Origin: DATFQI01 sp963816955
GTDB taxonomy: Bacteria > Actinomycetota > Thermoleophilia > Solirubrobacterales > Solirubrobacteraceae
Length of the DNA: 64,000 bases
NCBI GenBank assembly: GCA_963816955.1
Contig: CAWFME010000004.1
Span: 806,001 to 870,000, forward strand
Direction: 5' to 3'
The notes under the pieces are model-generated. The model searched no databases. It had not been told where the DNA came from and worked only from the letters and a program-made list of their open reading frames with translations. The position numbers were made by a program, and so were the translations under genes. Below, one piece after another: positions 16,760 through 24,761 of this stretch; position 1 is the first letter of the stretch; each line of letters starts with the position of its first letter.

Positions 16760-18427
16760 CTACTTGTCCCAGTTGCGCGCCGAGCGGTTGCGCGCGCCGT
16801 CCGGGGCGGCCTTGCCCTTGGCGAAGGTGCGCGCCGCGCCGGACGTGCGTGCCTTGCCGGCCGCCTTGTTCTTGATCACCCGCTCCTGCAGCTGCGGGTT
16901 GAGGTGGTCGAACCCGACGAGGTTCGTCTTGCCGACGTCGGCCCGGAAGCGCATGAAGCCGTACGCCGCCTCCAGGTACTGGCCGCCGCCGTAGTTGCGG
17001 CTGAGGCCGTCGTTGGAGTACACCGGGATGCTCTTCTGCGAGCCCGAGTTGCGCGGGTAGGTGTACGCCGACCAGGTATTGGTGCCCGCCTTGTCGGCGA
17101 ACGCGATCTCGCGCGGGGCGCTCGGATTGGTGAAATCGATCACCGAGGAGCCGCCGCGGTAGAACGCGTTGACCAGCAGGTAGCGGTCGCGCGACGGCAC
17201 CGGGATGCCGAGGTGCGAGGAGCAGTACGTCAGCCGGTCGCCGCCCTCCGGCGCGAGCCGGTCGTTCGAGGGCCGCGGGTTGCGGTACTCCGACAGCAGC
17301 TTGCCGCTGCCGGTGTCGAAGAAGAACATGTTCCCCGACTTGAACACCTGGCTGGTGCCCGTGCCGCCGGTCTTCGTCGTCACCGTCGGGCAGCCGTCGC
17401 CGAACGACTCGTCGATGAAGTTGGCGACCTCGCCGTCCCAGCTGAAGGTGGCCGAATGCCAGAAGTCGACGTTCGGCTGGTCGTGGACCCAGCGCGGGTT
17501 CGCCGTGTCCGGCAGGCCGGTCTCCTCGTCGATGTTCCAGACCTGCGCTTGCTCGCCGCAGGCCGCGCCGACGATGCCCTTCTTCGGGAAGGCGCTCAGG
17601 TCGTGGCAGCCCAGGAAGTCGTCGAGCACGCCCGAGCCGAGGCCGTGCTCGGTGCCGGGCCGGTAGGTGCCGTCCGCGTCGCCCGGGTAGACGACCGGCA
17701 GCTCGGTCGTCTCAGAGGCGGCGGCCGGGTCGTCGAACGGGACGTTGATGACCTGCACGACGCCGTGGTTGACCTTGCGGCCCTTCGAGACGCCGGGCGG
17801 GCCGCACGTCGGGCCGTCGCCGAGCGGGTAGCTCGAGTTGAGCACGTTCATCGACTTGCCGTCGGGCGCGGGCAGCAGCGTGTTGGTGTGCGAGCCGCAG
17901 TCCTGATACACGGCCGCGACCTGGGTCGGGGCCTTCGGGTTGGAGATGTCGAACACGCGCAGGCCCTCCCACGCGTTCGCCGGATACTCGCCGTTGACCT
18001 TGCCCTGAGGCCCGGCGCCGCAGTTCGGGCCGGTGAGCACGCTGTCGACGGAGAGCACGAGCGTGTCGGCCTTGCCGTCGTCATTGCGGTCGAACACGGA
18101 CGGGTCGCCCTGCGGCCCGTAGCAGCGGGTGTCGGAGACGAGCTTCGGCTCGGGCTTGGAGACGTCGAAGATGCGGAACCCGCCGTAGTCGCCGACGTAG
18201 GCCAGATCGCCCCAGAAGGCGATGTCCGAGCTGGTGACGTGCGTGTTGGCGGCGTTGAACGGGTTCTGGCCCGTCTGGAAGTTCTTGAAGAACCAGAAGT
18301 TCTCGCCCCACGGAGCCGTGAGCGGATCGCCGCCGCGCTCCTCTGGCATGTGCGCCATCGCGCTGCCGCTCGAGAGCGCCAGCGTCGCTACGCAGGCAGC
18401 GGCGAGCGCCTTCCATCGTGTGTGCAT
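16760..18427 (-). CDS. Secreted LVIVD-repeat (beta-propeller-like) protein
   Basis: A 555-residue exported protein. It starts with a signal peptide (MHTRWKALAAACVATLALSS, cleavage probably after SAMA). Repeated strands of the form GDYGGFRIFDVSKP, GLRVFDISNPKAP and SSVIDFTNPSAPREI are LVIVD repeats, which build a propeller on the cell surface. The motif HDLSAFPKKGIVGAACGEQ and several His and Cys residues suggest bound metal or disulfides, but no enzyme function is known to me. The C-terminal 50 residues are Lys/Arg/Ala-rich. It is transcribed away from dodecin, with a 166-bp divergent promoter region. Confidence 0.85.
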   Translation of the reverse strand: MHTRWKALAAACVATLALSSGSAMAHMPEERGGDPLTAPWGENFWFFKNFQTGQNPFNAANTHVTSSDIAFWGDLAYVGDYGGFRIFDVSKPEPKLVSDTRCYGPQGDPSVFDRNDDGKADTLVLSVDSVLTGPNCGAGPQGKVNGEYPANAWEGLRVFDISNPKAPTQVAAVYQDCGSHTNTLLPAPDGKSMNVLNSSYPLGDGPTCGPPGVSKGRKVNHGVVQVINVPFDDPAAASETTELPVVYPGDADGTYRPGTEHGLGSGVLDDFLGCHDLSAFPKKGIVGAACGEQAQVWNIDEETGLPDTANPRWVHDQPNVDFWHSATFSWDGEVANFIDESFGDGCPTVTTKTGGTGTSQVFKSGNMFFFDTGSGKLLSEYRNPRPSNDRLAPEGGDRLTYCSSHLGIPVPSRDRYLLVNAFYRGGSSVIDFTNPSAPREIAFADKAGTNTWSAYTYPRNSGSQKSIPVYSNDGLSRNYGGGQYLEAAYGFMRFRADVGKTNLVGFDHLNPQLQERVIKNKAAGKARTSGAARTFAKGKAAPDGARNRSARNWDK

Positions 18428-18593
18428 GAGATGCCCCTCCCGGGCGGATGTCCGCGCGCACGGTCCCCACCGCTCGCGCTCTTGCCCTTGAGGCTAGCTC
18501 ATGTCGCTCTCATCCGTGCCGTGCCGTGACAGCGCCGCGAACGCCGCCGAGTGGAACACTCCCGAGCGTCCGTCACCCGATCAGGGAGGTTCC

Positions 18594-18809
18594 ATGGCCG
18601 AAGGCGTCTACCGCGTCACCGAGGTGATCGGGGTGAGCAGCGAGTCGTGGGAGGCGGCGGCCAAGGCCGCCGTCGAGACGGCCGCCAAGACGGTGCGCGA
18701 TCTCCGGATCGCCGAGGTCCTCAGGCAGGACCTCACGATCCAGGACGGCAGCGTGGTCAACTACCGCGTCCGCCTGGCGATCTCGTTCAAGTACGGCGCC
18801 GAGGAGTAG
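18594..18809 (+). CDS. Dodecin
   Basis: A 71-residue flavin-binding protein that assembles as a hollow dodecamer and stores or buffers flavin (or CoA). It matches the family over its full length: VYRVTEVIGVSSESWEAAA, where the Trp stacks on the flavin, and the C-terminal strand VVNYRVRLAISFKY. The ATG at 18594 follows a GGGAGG ribosome site by 5 bases. It is divergent from the LVIVD gene. Confidence 0.92.
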   Translation: MAEGVYRVTEVIGVSSESWEAAAKAAVETAAKTVRDLRIAEVLRQDLTIQDGSVVNYRVRLAISFKYGAEE

Positions 18810-18882
18810 CGGCCGTGGCCGAGCGGCGCCGTCGCGCGCCGCTCGGCTCAGCCGATCCCAGGCTTTCCGGGGGCGGCTCTGA

Positions 18883-19155
18883 GCGGCACGCAGGCCATCG
18901 ACGGCGCCGAGGTGGCGGCCCGGCGGCTTCTCCGGCAACGAGTCCGGGGTGAGCGCGAGCCGGCTCGCCGACGCCGTCCGCGCGGGCGAGGTCCGCTGGG
19001 TGCTCACCTCCGGCGGCGCCAACTTCGCCGACGGCCGGACGGGCAGCCGCTCGGTGATGGCCGCGGTCGAGAACGCCTGCAATCCGGTGGATTCGGTCGA
19101 CGGGCTCCATGACGGCCGGGGGGCGGAGGTCGCCTTGGCGGCGTCGGCGAGCTGA
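18883..19155 (+). pseudogene. C-terminal remnant of a membrane glycosyltransferase
   Basis: An open stretch of 90 codons after a TGA at 18880 encodes GGFSGNESGVSASRLADA, GEVRWVLTSGG, and TGSRSVMAAVENACNPVD before a TGA at 19153. This resembles the extracytoplasmic C-terminal end of ArnT/PMT-type glycosyltransferases, where a Gly-rich segment and a conserved Cys near ACxxVD are usual. The membrane domain is absent. It fills most of the 425-base gap between dodecin and hypC; the rest holds a promoter-like stretch and a hairpin. Confidence 0.4.
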
Positions 19156-19165
19156 CCATCGCGAC

Positions 19166-19195
19166 TTGGCACGTCGCAAACCCGAGGTGTAACGT
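19166..19195 (+). promoter_or_regulatory. Putative promoter of the hydrogenase operon
   Basis: TTGGCA (19166-19171) and TAACGT (19190-19195) are spaced by 18 bases and lie 39 bases before the hypC start. They resemble a housekeeping -35/-10 pair with moderate match. No Nur-box-like or other clear operator overlaps them. Confidence 0.35.
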
Positions 19196-19204
19196 GGCTG
19201 ACCG

Positions 19205-19220
19205 TAGAGGTTCCCCTCTA
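19205..19220 (+). promoter_or_regulatory. Small perfect hairpin before hypC
   Basis: TAGAGG (19205-19210) and CCTCTA (19215-19220) flank a TTCC loop. It starts where transcription from the proposed promoter would begin and ends 14 bases before the GTG of hypC, just ahead of the GGGAAGGA ribosome site. It could be an operator half-site pair or a 5' stabilising hairpin. Confidence 0.4.
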
Positions 19221-19234
19221 GGGAAGGACCGACC

Positions 19235-19516
19235 GTGTGCCTGGCCATTCCCGGCCAGATCGTCGATGTCGTCGACGAGCCCAACCGGCTCGCCCGCGTT
19301 GATGTTGCCGGGGTCCGGCGGACGGTGAACATCGGCCTCCTCGACGCGGATGCCGGCGGCGGGGCAGCCCCCGGCGACTGGGTGCTGATCCACGTCGGCT
19401 TCGCCCTCTCCAAGGTCGACGAGGAGGAGGCGCGGGCGACCCTCCGCCTGCTCGAGCAGATGGGCGAGGAGTACGAGCAGGAGCTCGAGGAGCTCAAGGC
19501 GAGCGTGATCGAGTGA
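19235..19516 (+). CDS. hypC: Hydrogenase maturation chaperone HypC
   Basis: A 93-residue protein beginning MCLAIPGQIVDVVDE, the HypC signature in which Cys2 holds the Fe(CN)2CO precursor handed over with HypD. The beta-barrel follows (ARVDVAGVRRTVNIGLLD, GDWVLIHVGFALSKVDEEEA), and a Glu-rich helix ends it. Start is GTG with AAGGA about 8-12 bases upstream. It is the first gene of a run of thirteen or more co-directional genes that share overlapping stops and starts. Confidence 0.95.
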   Translation: MCLAIPGQIVDVVDEPNRLARVDVAGVRRTVNIGLLDADAGGGAAPGDWVLIHVGFALSKVDEEEARATLRLLEQMGEEYEQELEELKASVIE

Positions 19517-19728
19517 CGGCCCGCTCGCCCGCCCCCGGTGCGAACTGCATCACCTGCGGCGACGTCGCGATCCCGATGCGCGTGCTCCGGACGGGCGCGG
19601 ACGGGCTGGCGGACTGCGTCACCGAGGACGGGCAGACCTCACAGGTCGAGCTCGCGCTCGTCGACGCGGCGCCCGGCGACGAGGTGCTCGTCCACGCCTG
19701 CGTCGCGATCCAGAGGCTCAGCGCATGA
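19513..19728 (+). CDS. HypC-family paralogue with internal CxxC
   Basis: A 71-residue protein of the HypC/HupF fold: MRVLRTGADGLADCVTE, VELALVDAAPGDEVLVHACVAI. The usual N-terminal Met-Cys is replaced by an 11-residue extension followed by NCITCGDVAIP, so a CxxC takes the place of Cys2. Similar second HypC-like proteins accompany hypC in actinobacterial hydrogenase clusters, but their role is not established. GTG start overlaps the hypC stop. Confidence 0.75.
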   Translation: MTARSPAPGANCITCGDVAIPMRVLRTGADGLADCVTEDGQTSQVELALVDAAPGDEVLVHACVAIQRLSA

Positions 19729-20840
19729 AGTTCGTCGACGAGTACCGCGACGCCGAGCTCGGCCGTGCGCTCTCGACGGAGATCGCCGCGATCGCCGAGC
19801 CCGACCGCCACTACAAGGTCATGGAGGTCTGCGGCGGCCACACGCACGCGATCTACAAGTACGGGATCGACGACCTGCTGCCGCCGAACGTCGAGCTCGT
19901 GCACGGCCCCGGCTGCCCGGTCTGCGTGATCCCGATGGGCCGCGTCGACGACGGCATCGCGCTCGCGCGCGAGCCCGGCGTGATCTTCACGTGCTTCGGC
20001 GACATGCTCCGGGTGCCGGGCAGCAGCGAGACGCTGCTGGACGCCAAGGCCGGCGGCGCCGACGTGCGAATGGTCTACTCGCCGCTCGACGCGCTGCGGA
20101 TCGCGCGCCAGACGCCCGACCGCCAGGTTGTGTTCTTCGCGATCGGCTTCGAGACGACCGCGCCGTCGACCGCGCTGACGCTCAAGCGCGCGAAGGCGGA
20201 GGGGATCGAGAACTTCTCGGTCATGTGCAGCCACGTCACGATCGTGCCGCCGCTGAAGGCGCTGCTCGAGTCGCCCGACCTGCGCCTCGACGGCTTCGTC
20301 GGCCCGGGCCACGTGGCGACGATCGTCGGCGCGCGCCCGTTCGAGTTCATCCCCGCCGACTACGGCAGGCCGGTCGTGATCTCGGGCTTCGAGCCGCTCG
20401 ACGTGCTGCAGTCGATCCTGTGGATCCTCCGCCAGCTCGCGGCGGGGGAGTGCAAGGTCGAGAACCAGTACAAGCGCGTCGTCCCGCAGGAGGGCAACCT
20501 GCGCGCGCTCGAGGCGCTGGCCGAGGTCTTCGTGCTGCGCCCGCACTTCGAGTGGCGCGGCCTGGGCTTCATCTCGCAGTCGGCGCTGGCCATCAACGAG
20601 GCCTACGCCGGCCTCGACGCGGAGCGCCGCTTCACCGTCCCCGGCGTGCGCGTGGCCGACCCGAAGGCCTGCCAGTGCGGCGAGGTGCTCAAGGGCGTCA
20701 TCAAGCCGTGGGAGTGCAAGGTCTTCGGCACCGCCTGCACGCCCGAGCACGCGATCGGGACCTGCATGGTCTCGCCGGAAGGGGCCTGCGCGGCTTACTA
20801 CAACTACGGCCGCTTCGCTCGCGAGAGGGTCGTGGTGTGA
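19725..20840 (+). CDS. hypD: Hydrogenase maturation protein HypD
   Basis: A 371-residue iron-sulfur protein that with HypC builds the Fe(CN)2CO unit. Conserved motifs are all present: MEVCGGHTHAIYKYG, GPGCPVCVIP, GFETTAPSTA, GFEPLDVLQSI, and the C-terminal cysteine cluster (ACQCGEVLKG, WECKVFG, CTPEHAIGTCMVSPEGAC) that binds a [4Fe-4S] cluster. Length equals the family norm. ATG overlaps the preceding stop. Confidence 0.97.
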   Translation: MKFVDEYRDAELGRALSTEIAAIAEPDRHYKVMEVCGGHTHAIYKYGIDDLLPPNVELVHGPGCPVCVIPMGRVDDGIALAREPGVIFTCFGDMLRVPGSSETLLDAKAGGADVRMVYSPLDALRIARQTPDRQVVFFAIGFETTAPSTALTLKRAKAEGIENFSVMCSHVTIVPPLKALLESPDLRLDGFVGPGHVATIVGARPFEFIPADYGRPVVISGFEPLDVLQSILWILRQLAAGECKVENQYKRVVPQEGNLRALEALAEVFVLRPHFEWRGLGFISQSALAINEAYAGLDAERRFTVPGVRVADPKACQCGEVLKGVIKPWECKVFGTACTPEHAIGTCMVSPEGACAAYYNYGRFARERVVV

Positions 20841-21898
20841 GCGCGACCGGGCGGGAGCAGCGGATCCTCGGGATCATCGAGACGGCCCGCGCCAAGCGCC
20901 CGCGCTTCAAGGACGCCGCGATCACGATGGCGCACGGCGCGGGCGGCAAGGCGACCCAGACGCTGATCGAGGGGCTGCTCGCGCCCGCCTTCGGCATGAC
21001 GGAGCTCGACGACGCCGGCGTCGCCGGCGACGTGCTCGTGACCACCGACTCCTTCGTCGTCAAGCCGCTGCGCTTCCCGGGCGGCTCGATCGGCGAGCTG
21101 GCGGTCAACGGCACGGTCAACGACCTCGCCGTCGCGGGCGCGCGCCCGCTCGCGATCACCGTCGCGATGATCCTCGAGGAGGGCCTGGACAGCGACGTCC
21201 TGCGCGCCGAGGTCGACGCGATCGCGCGCGCCGCGCGCGAGGCCGGCGTCGCGGTCGTCGCGGGCGACACCAAGGTCGTCGAGCGCGGTCACGCCGACGG
21301 GATGTACCTGGCGACGACCGGCGTCGGCGCCCCCGACCCGCGCGCGGCGCTCAGCCCGCAGGGCCTGCGGCCCGGCGACCGCGTGCTGCTCTCGGGCTCG
21401 ATCGGCGAGCACGGCACGGCCATCATGGTCGCCCGCGGGGAGTTCGAGCTCGAGGCCGAGGTGTCCTCCGACACCCGCAGCCTGTGGCCCGTCGCCGACG
21501 CGCTGCTGGACGCCGCGGGCGAGGATCTGCGCTGCATGCGCGACGCCACCCGCGGCGGCGTGGCCTCCGTGCTCAACGAGCTCGCGCGCGCCAGCGGCGT
21601 CGCGATGATCGTGAGGGAGAAGGACGTGCCCGTCGACCCGGTCGTGGCCGGGGCGGCGGAGATCTTGGGAATCGATCCCATGTACGTGGCCAACGAGGGC
21701 AAGCTCGTCGCCTTCGTCGCGCCGGAGAGGGCGGACGCGGCCCTGGCCGCGCTGCGAGCGGTGCCCGGCTGCGAGCGCGCGGCCGACATCGGCGAGGTGC
21801 GCACCGACCCTCCGGGCATGGTGCTGGTGGAGACGAGCTTCGGCGGACGGCGGGTCATGGACCAGCTGGTGGGAGACCCGCTTCCGCGGATCTGTTGA
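20837..21898 (+). CDS. hypE: Carbamoyl dehydratase HypE
   Basis: A 353-residue enzyme that turns a carbamoyl group on its C-terminal cysteine into thiocyanate, the cyanide source for the active site. It has ITMAHGAGGKATQTLIEGL, DSFVVKPLRFPGGSIGELAVNG, GDTKVVERG, and ends PRIC, the required terminal Cys. AIR-synthase fold with N- and C-terminal halves is evident. Start GTG overlaps the hypD stop; the stop is followed by AAAGGAG, the ribosome site of the small subunit gene. Confidence 0.97.
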   Translation: MSATGREQRILGIIETARAKRPRFKDAAITMAHGAGGKATQTLIEGLLAPAFGMTELDDAGVAGDVLVTTDSFVVKPLRFPGGSIGELAVNGTVNDLAVAGARPLAITVAMILEEGLDSDVLRAEVDAIARAAREAGVAVVAGDTKVVERGHADGMYLATTGVGAPDPRAALSPQGLRPGDRVLLSGSIGEHGTAIMVARGEFELEAEVSSDTRSLWPVADALLDAAGEDLRCMRDATRGGVASVLNELARASGVAMIVREKDVPVDPVVAGAAEILGIDPMYVANEGKLVAFVAPERADAALAALRAVPGCERAADIGEVRTDPPGMVLVETSFGGRRVMDQLVGDPLPRIC

Positions 21899-21912
21899 AA
21901 GGAGCCGAGCAC

Positions 21913-22968
21913 ATGCCGGTCGAGTTCGCAGAACGACAGCACGAGACGGAGGAGATCACCGCACACGTGATCTGGATGACCACTGGGCTCAGCTGCGACG
22001 GCGACTCGGTCGGGATGACATCGGCGACCAACCCCAGCCTGGAGGACATCATCACCGGCGCCATCCCCGGCATGCCGAAGGTGATCGTCCACAACCCGGT
22101 GCTCGCCTTCGAGCAGGGCGCCGAGTTCATGCAGGCCTGGTGGGACGCCGAGGCCGGCAAGCTCGACCCGTTCGTGCTGATCCTCGAGGGCTCGCTGCCC
22201 AACGAGAAGCTCTCGGGCGACGGCTACTTCGCCGCGATGGGCGACAACCCCGAGACGGGCCAGCCGATCACGACGACGGAGTGGATCGACCGGCTGGCGC
22301 CGAAGGCGGCCGCCGTCGTGGCCGTCGGCACGTGCGCCACCTACGGCGGCATCCCGGCGATGAAGAACAACCCGACCGGGGCGATGGGCCTGTGGGACCA
22401 CCTCGGGCACAAGTGGAAGTCCAAGGCCGGCATCCCGATCGTGAACATCCCGGGCTGCCCGGCCCAGCCGGACAACATCACCGAGACGCTGATGTACCTG
22501 TGCTTCGCGCTCGTCGGCCGGGCCCCGGTGCCCGAGCTCGACGACGTCGGGCGCCCGAAGTGGCTGTTCGAGCGCACCGCCCACGAGAGCTGCAACCGCG
22601 CCGCCTTCTACGAGGAGGGCGACTTCGCGAAGGAGTACGGCAGCCACAAGTGCCTGGTCAAGCTCGGCTGCCAGGGCCCGGTGGTCAAGTGCAACGTGCC
22701 GCTGAGGGGATGGGTCAACGGCATCGGCGGCTGCCCGAACGTGGGCGGCATCTGCATGGCGTGCACGATGCCCGGCTTCCCCGACAAGTACATGCCGTTC
22801 ATGGACCCCGACCCGATGGGCGGGATCTCCTCGACGATGGCCAAGTTCACCTACGGGCCGATCCTGCGCTGGGGCCGGCACATGAACATCAAGCGCAAGT
22901 ACGACAAGGAGCCGGAGTGGCGCCACAACCGCGCCGAGCTGACGACCGGCTACTCGAAGCGCTGGTAG
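21913..22968 (+). CDS. hhyS: [NiFe]-hydrogenase small subunit, group 1h (actinobacterial type)
   Basis: A 351-residue electron-transfer subunit with three iron-sulfur clusters. It starts without a Tat signal, as in cytoplasmic-side group 1h enzymes. The proximal-cluster motif reads GLSCDGDS: Cys28 is followed by Asp31 where most hydrogenases have a second Cys, the Cys3Asp ligation described for the Ralstonia actinobacterial-type enzyme. VGTCATYGG and PGCPAQPDN supply the other proximal ligands; HESCNRAAF, KCLVKLGCQGPVVKC, GGCPNVGGICMACTMPGFPD bind the medial and distal clusters. ATG is preceded by AAAGGAG. Confidence 0.95.
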   Translation: MPVEFAERQHETEEITAHVIWMTTGLSCDGDSVGMTSATNPSLEDIITGAIPGMPKVIVHNPVLAFEQGAEFMQAWWDAEAGKLDPFVLILEGSLPNEKLSGDGYFAAMGDNPETGQPITTTEWIDRLAPKAAAVVAVGTCATYGGIPAMKNNPTGAMGLWDHLGHKWKSKAGIPIVNIPGCPAQPDNITETLMYLCFALVGRAPVPELDDVGRPKWLFERTAHESCNRAAFYEEGDFAKEYGSHKCLVKLGCQGPVVKCNVPLRGWVNGIGGCPNVGGICMACTMPGFPDKYMPFMDPDPMGGISSTMAKFTYGPILRWGRHMNIKRKYDKEPEWRHNRAELTTGYSKRW

Positions 22969-22979
22969 AGGAGAAGATC

Positions 22980-24761
22980 ATGGCCACCGTTGACACACCC
23001 GGGACCAAGGCGAAGACCGGCGTCCGCGAGATGTCGTGGGACCCGATCACGCGCATCGTCGGCTCACTGGGGATCCACACCGAGATCGACTTCGACGCAC
23101 AGAAGGTCAACAAGTGCTGGTCGACGTCGATGATCTTCCGCGGGTTCGACATCTTCATGAAGGGCATCGACCCGCGCGACACCCACTTCCTGACGTCGCG
23201 GATCTGCGGCATCTGCGGCGACAACCACTGCACGACGTCGGTGCTGTGCCAGAACATGGCCTACGGCATCTACCCGCCCAAGCTCGGCAACTGCGGCTAC
23301 AACCTGGCCGAGCTCGCGGACTACATGTTCGACCATGCGATCTACAACGACTGCATGTGCAACGTGGACTTCTGCGAGCAGATGGTCAAGGACACCAACC
23401 CGTCCCTGCTGGCCAAGGCCGAGAAGACCTCCTCGCCGCACGGCGACATCCACGGCTTCAAGACGATCGCCGACATCATGCGGGCCCTGAACCCGTTCAC
23501 GGGCGAGTTCTACCTCGAGACCCTGCACGTGGCCCGCTACACGCGCGAGATGTACTGCCTGTTCGGCGGCCGCCACACCCACCCGAGCACGATCATGCCG
23601 GGCGGCGTCAGCGCGGACATCACCTCCCAGACGTGCACGGACTACTACGTGCGGCTGATGCGCTACGTGGACTACTGCAAGCGCACCGTGCCGATGCACG
23701 ACGACATCTACGACTTCTTCCTGCAGGAGCTGCCGGGCTACGACGACGTCGGGCTGCGCAAGACGGACCTGATCTGCTGGGGCTCCTTCGACGACCCCGA
23801 CTGCCTGAGATACGACTACAAGGACATGAGCGACTGGGGTCGCAAGCGCTACGTGACGCCCGGCCTCGTGTTCGACGGCGAGCTGATCACCACCGACCTC
23901 GTCGAGATCAACCTGGCGATCCGGATCCTGCTCGGCTCGTCCTATTTCGACGACTGGACCGACGAGGAGACGTTCGTCACGCAGGACCCGCTCGGCAACC
24001 CCGTCGACAAGCGCCACCCGTGGAACAAGGTGACGCTGCCCAAGCCGCAGGCGCGCGACTTCAACGACAAGTACTCCTGGGTCGTCTCCCCGCGGATGTA
24101 CGACAAGCGCAACGACACCTACGTCGCCAACGACACCGGCGGCGGCCCGTTCGCCCGCCAGTGGGTCACGGCGAAGGCCGGGCTCGTCGAGCTCCCCGGC
24201 CTGAAGGCGACCGGCACCTCGCTGCTGATGACGCTGCCCAAGACGGGCTTCATGCCCGAGATGGACCTCGAGTGGAAGATCCCGGAGAAGTCCAACGCGA
24301 TCGAGCGCGACCGGGCGCGCACCTACCACCAGGCGTTCTCGGCGATCGTGGCGATCCACCACCTGGAGGAGGCGCTGAAGGAGATCCGCGCCGGCCGCAC
24401 CAAGAGCGCCAACAACGTCAAGGTGCCCGACAGCGCGGTCAGCGTCGGCTTCCACGAGGCGGCGCGCGGGGTGCTCAGCCACCACATGGTCATCCGCGAC
24501 GGCAAGGTCGCGAACTACCAGCCGTACCCGCCGACCCCGTGGAACGCGAACCCGCGCGACATCCACGGGACGCCCGGGCCCTACGAGGACGCCGTCCAGA
24601 ACACCCCGATCTTCGAGGAGAACGGGCCGGACAACTTCAAGGGCGTGGACATCATGCGGGCCGTCCACTCGTTCGACCCCTGCCTGCCGTGCGGCGTGCA
24701 CATGTACACGGGCAACGGCAAGGTGCGGAAGGTGATGCACACCCCCACCGGCCTCTGCTGA
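22980..24761 (+). CDS. hhyL: [NiFe]-hydrogenase large subunit, group 1h
   Basis: A 593-residue catalytic subunit that oxidises H2 at a NiFe(CN)2CO site. The N-terminal ligand motif is RICGICGDNHC (Cys76, Cys79) and the C-terminal one DPCLPCGVH (Cys568, Cys571). The 19 residues after His574 are the peptide removed by the maturation protease. FGGRHTHPSTIMPGG is typical of group 1 enzymes. Group 1h members have high affinity and can scavenge atmospheric H2; that property is inferred from family membership. Start ATG follows GAGGAGA closely. The frame is intact and the gene abuts the next one. Confidence 0.96.
   Translation: MATVDTPGTKAKTGVREMSWDPITRIVGSLGIHTEIDFDAQKVNKCWSTSMIFRGFDIFMKGIDPRDTHFLTSRICGICGDNHCTTSVLCQNMAYGIYPPKLGNCGYNLAELADYMFDHAIYNDCMCNVDFCEQMVKDTNPSLLAKAEKTSSPHGDIHGFKTIADIMRALNPFTGEFYLETLHVARYTREMYCLFGGRHTHPSTIMPGGVSADITSQTCTDYYVRLMRYVDYCKRTVPMHDDIYDFFLQELPGYDDVGLRKTDLICWGSFDDPDCLRYDYKDMSDWGRKRYVTPGLVFDGELITTDLVEINLAIRILLGSSYFDDWTDEETFVTQDPLGNPVDKRHPWNKVTLPKPQARDFNDKYSWVVSPRMYDKRNDTYVANDTGGGPFARQWVTAKAGLVELPGLKATGTSLLMTLPKTGFMPEMDLEWKIPEKSNAIERDRARTYHQAFSAIVAIHHLEEALKEIRAGRTKSANNVKVPDSAVSVGFHEAARGVLSHHMVIRDGKVANYQPYPPTPWNANPRDIHGTPGPYEDAVQNTPIFEENGPDNFKGVDIMRAVHSFDPCLPCGVHMYTGNGKVRKVMHTPTGLC

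Noticed and set aside
19081..19093. Further copy of family B (GGTGGATT near 19087)
   Set aside because: Only a short palindrome AATCC-GGT-GGATT is present; the CGAGC part and the long arms are missing.
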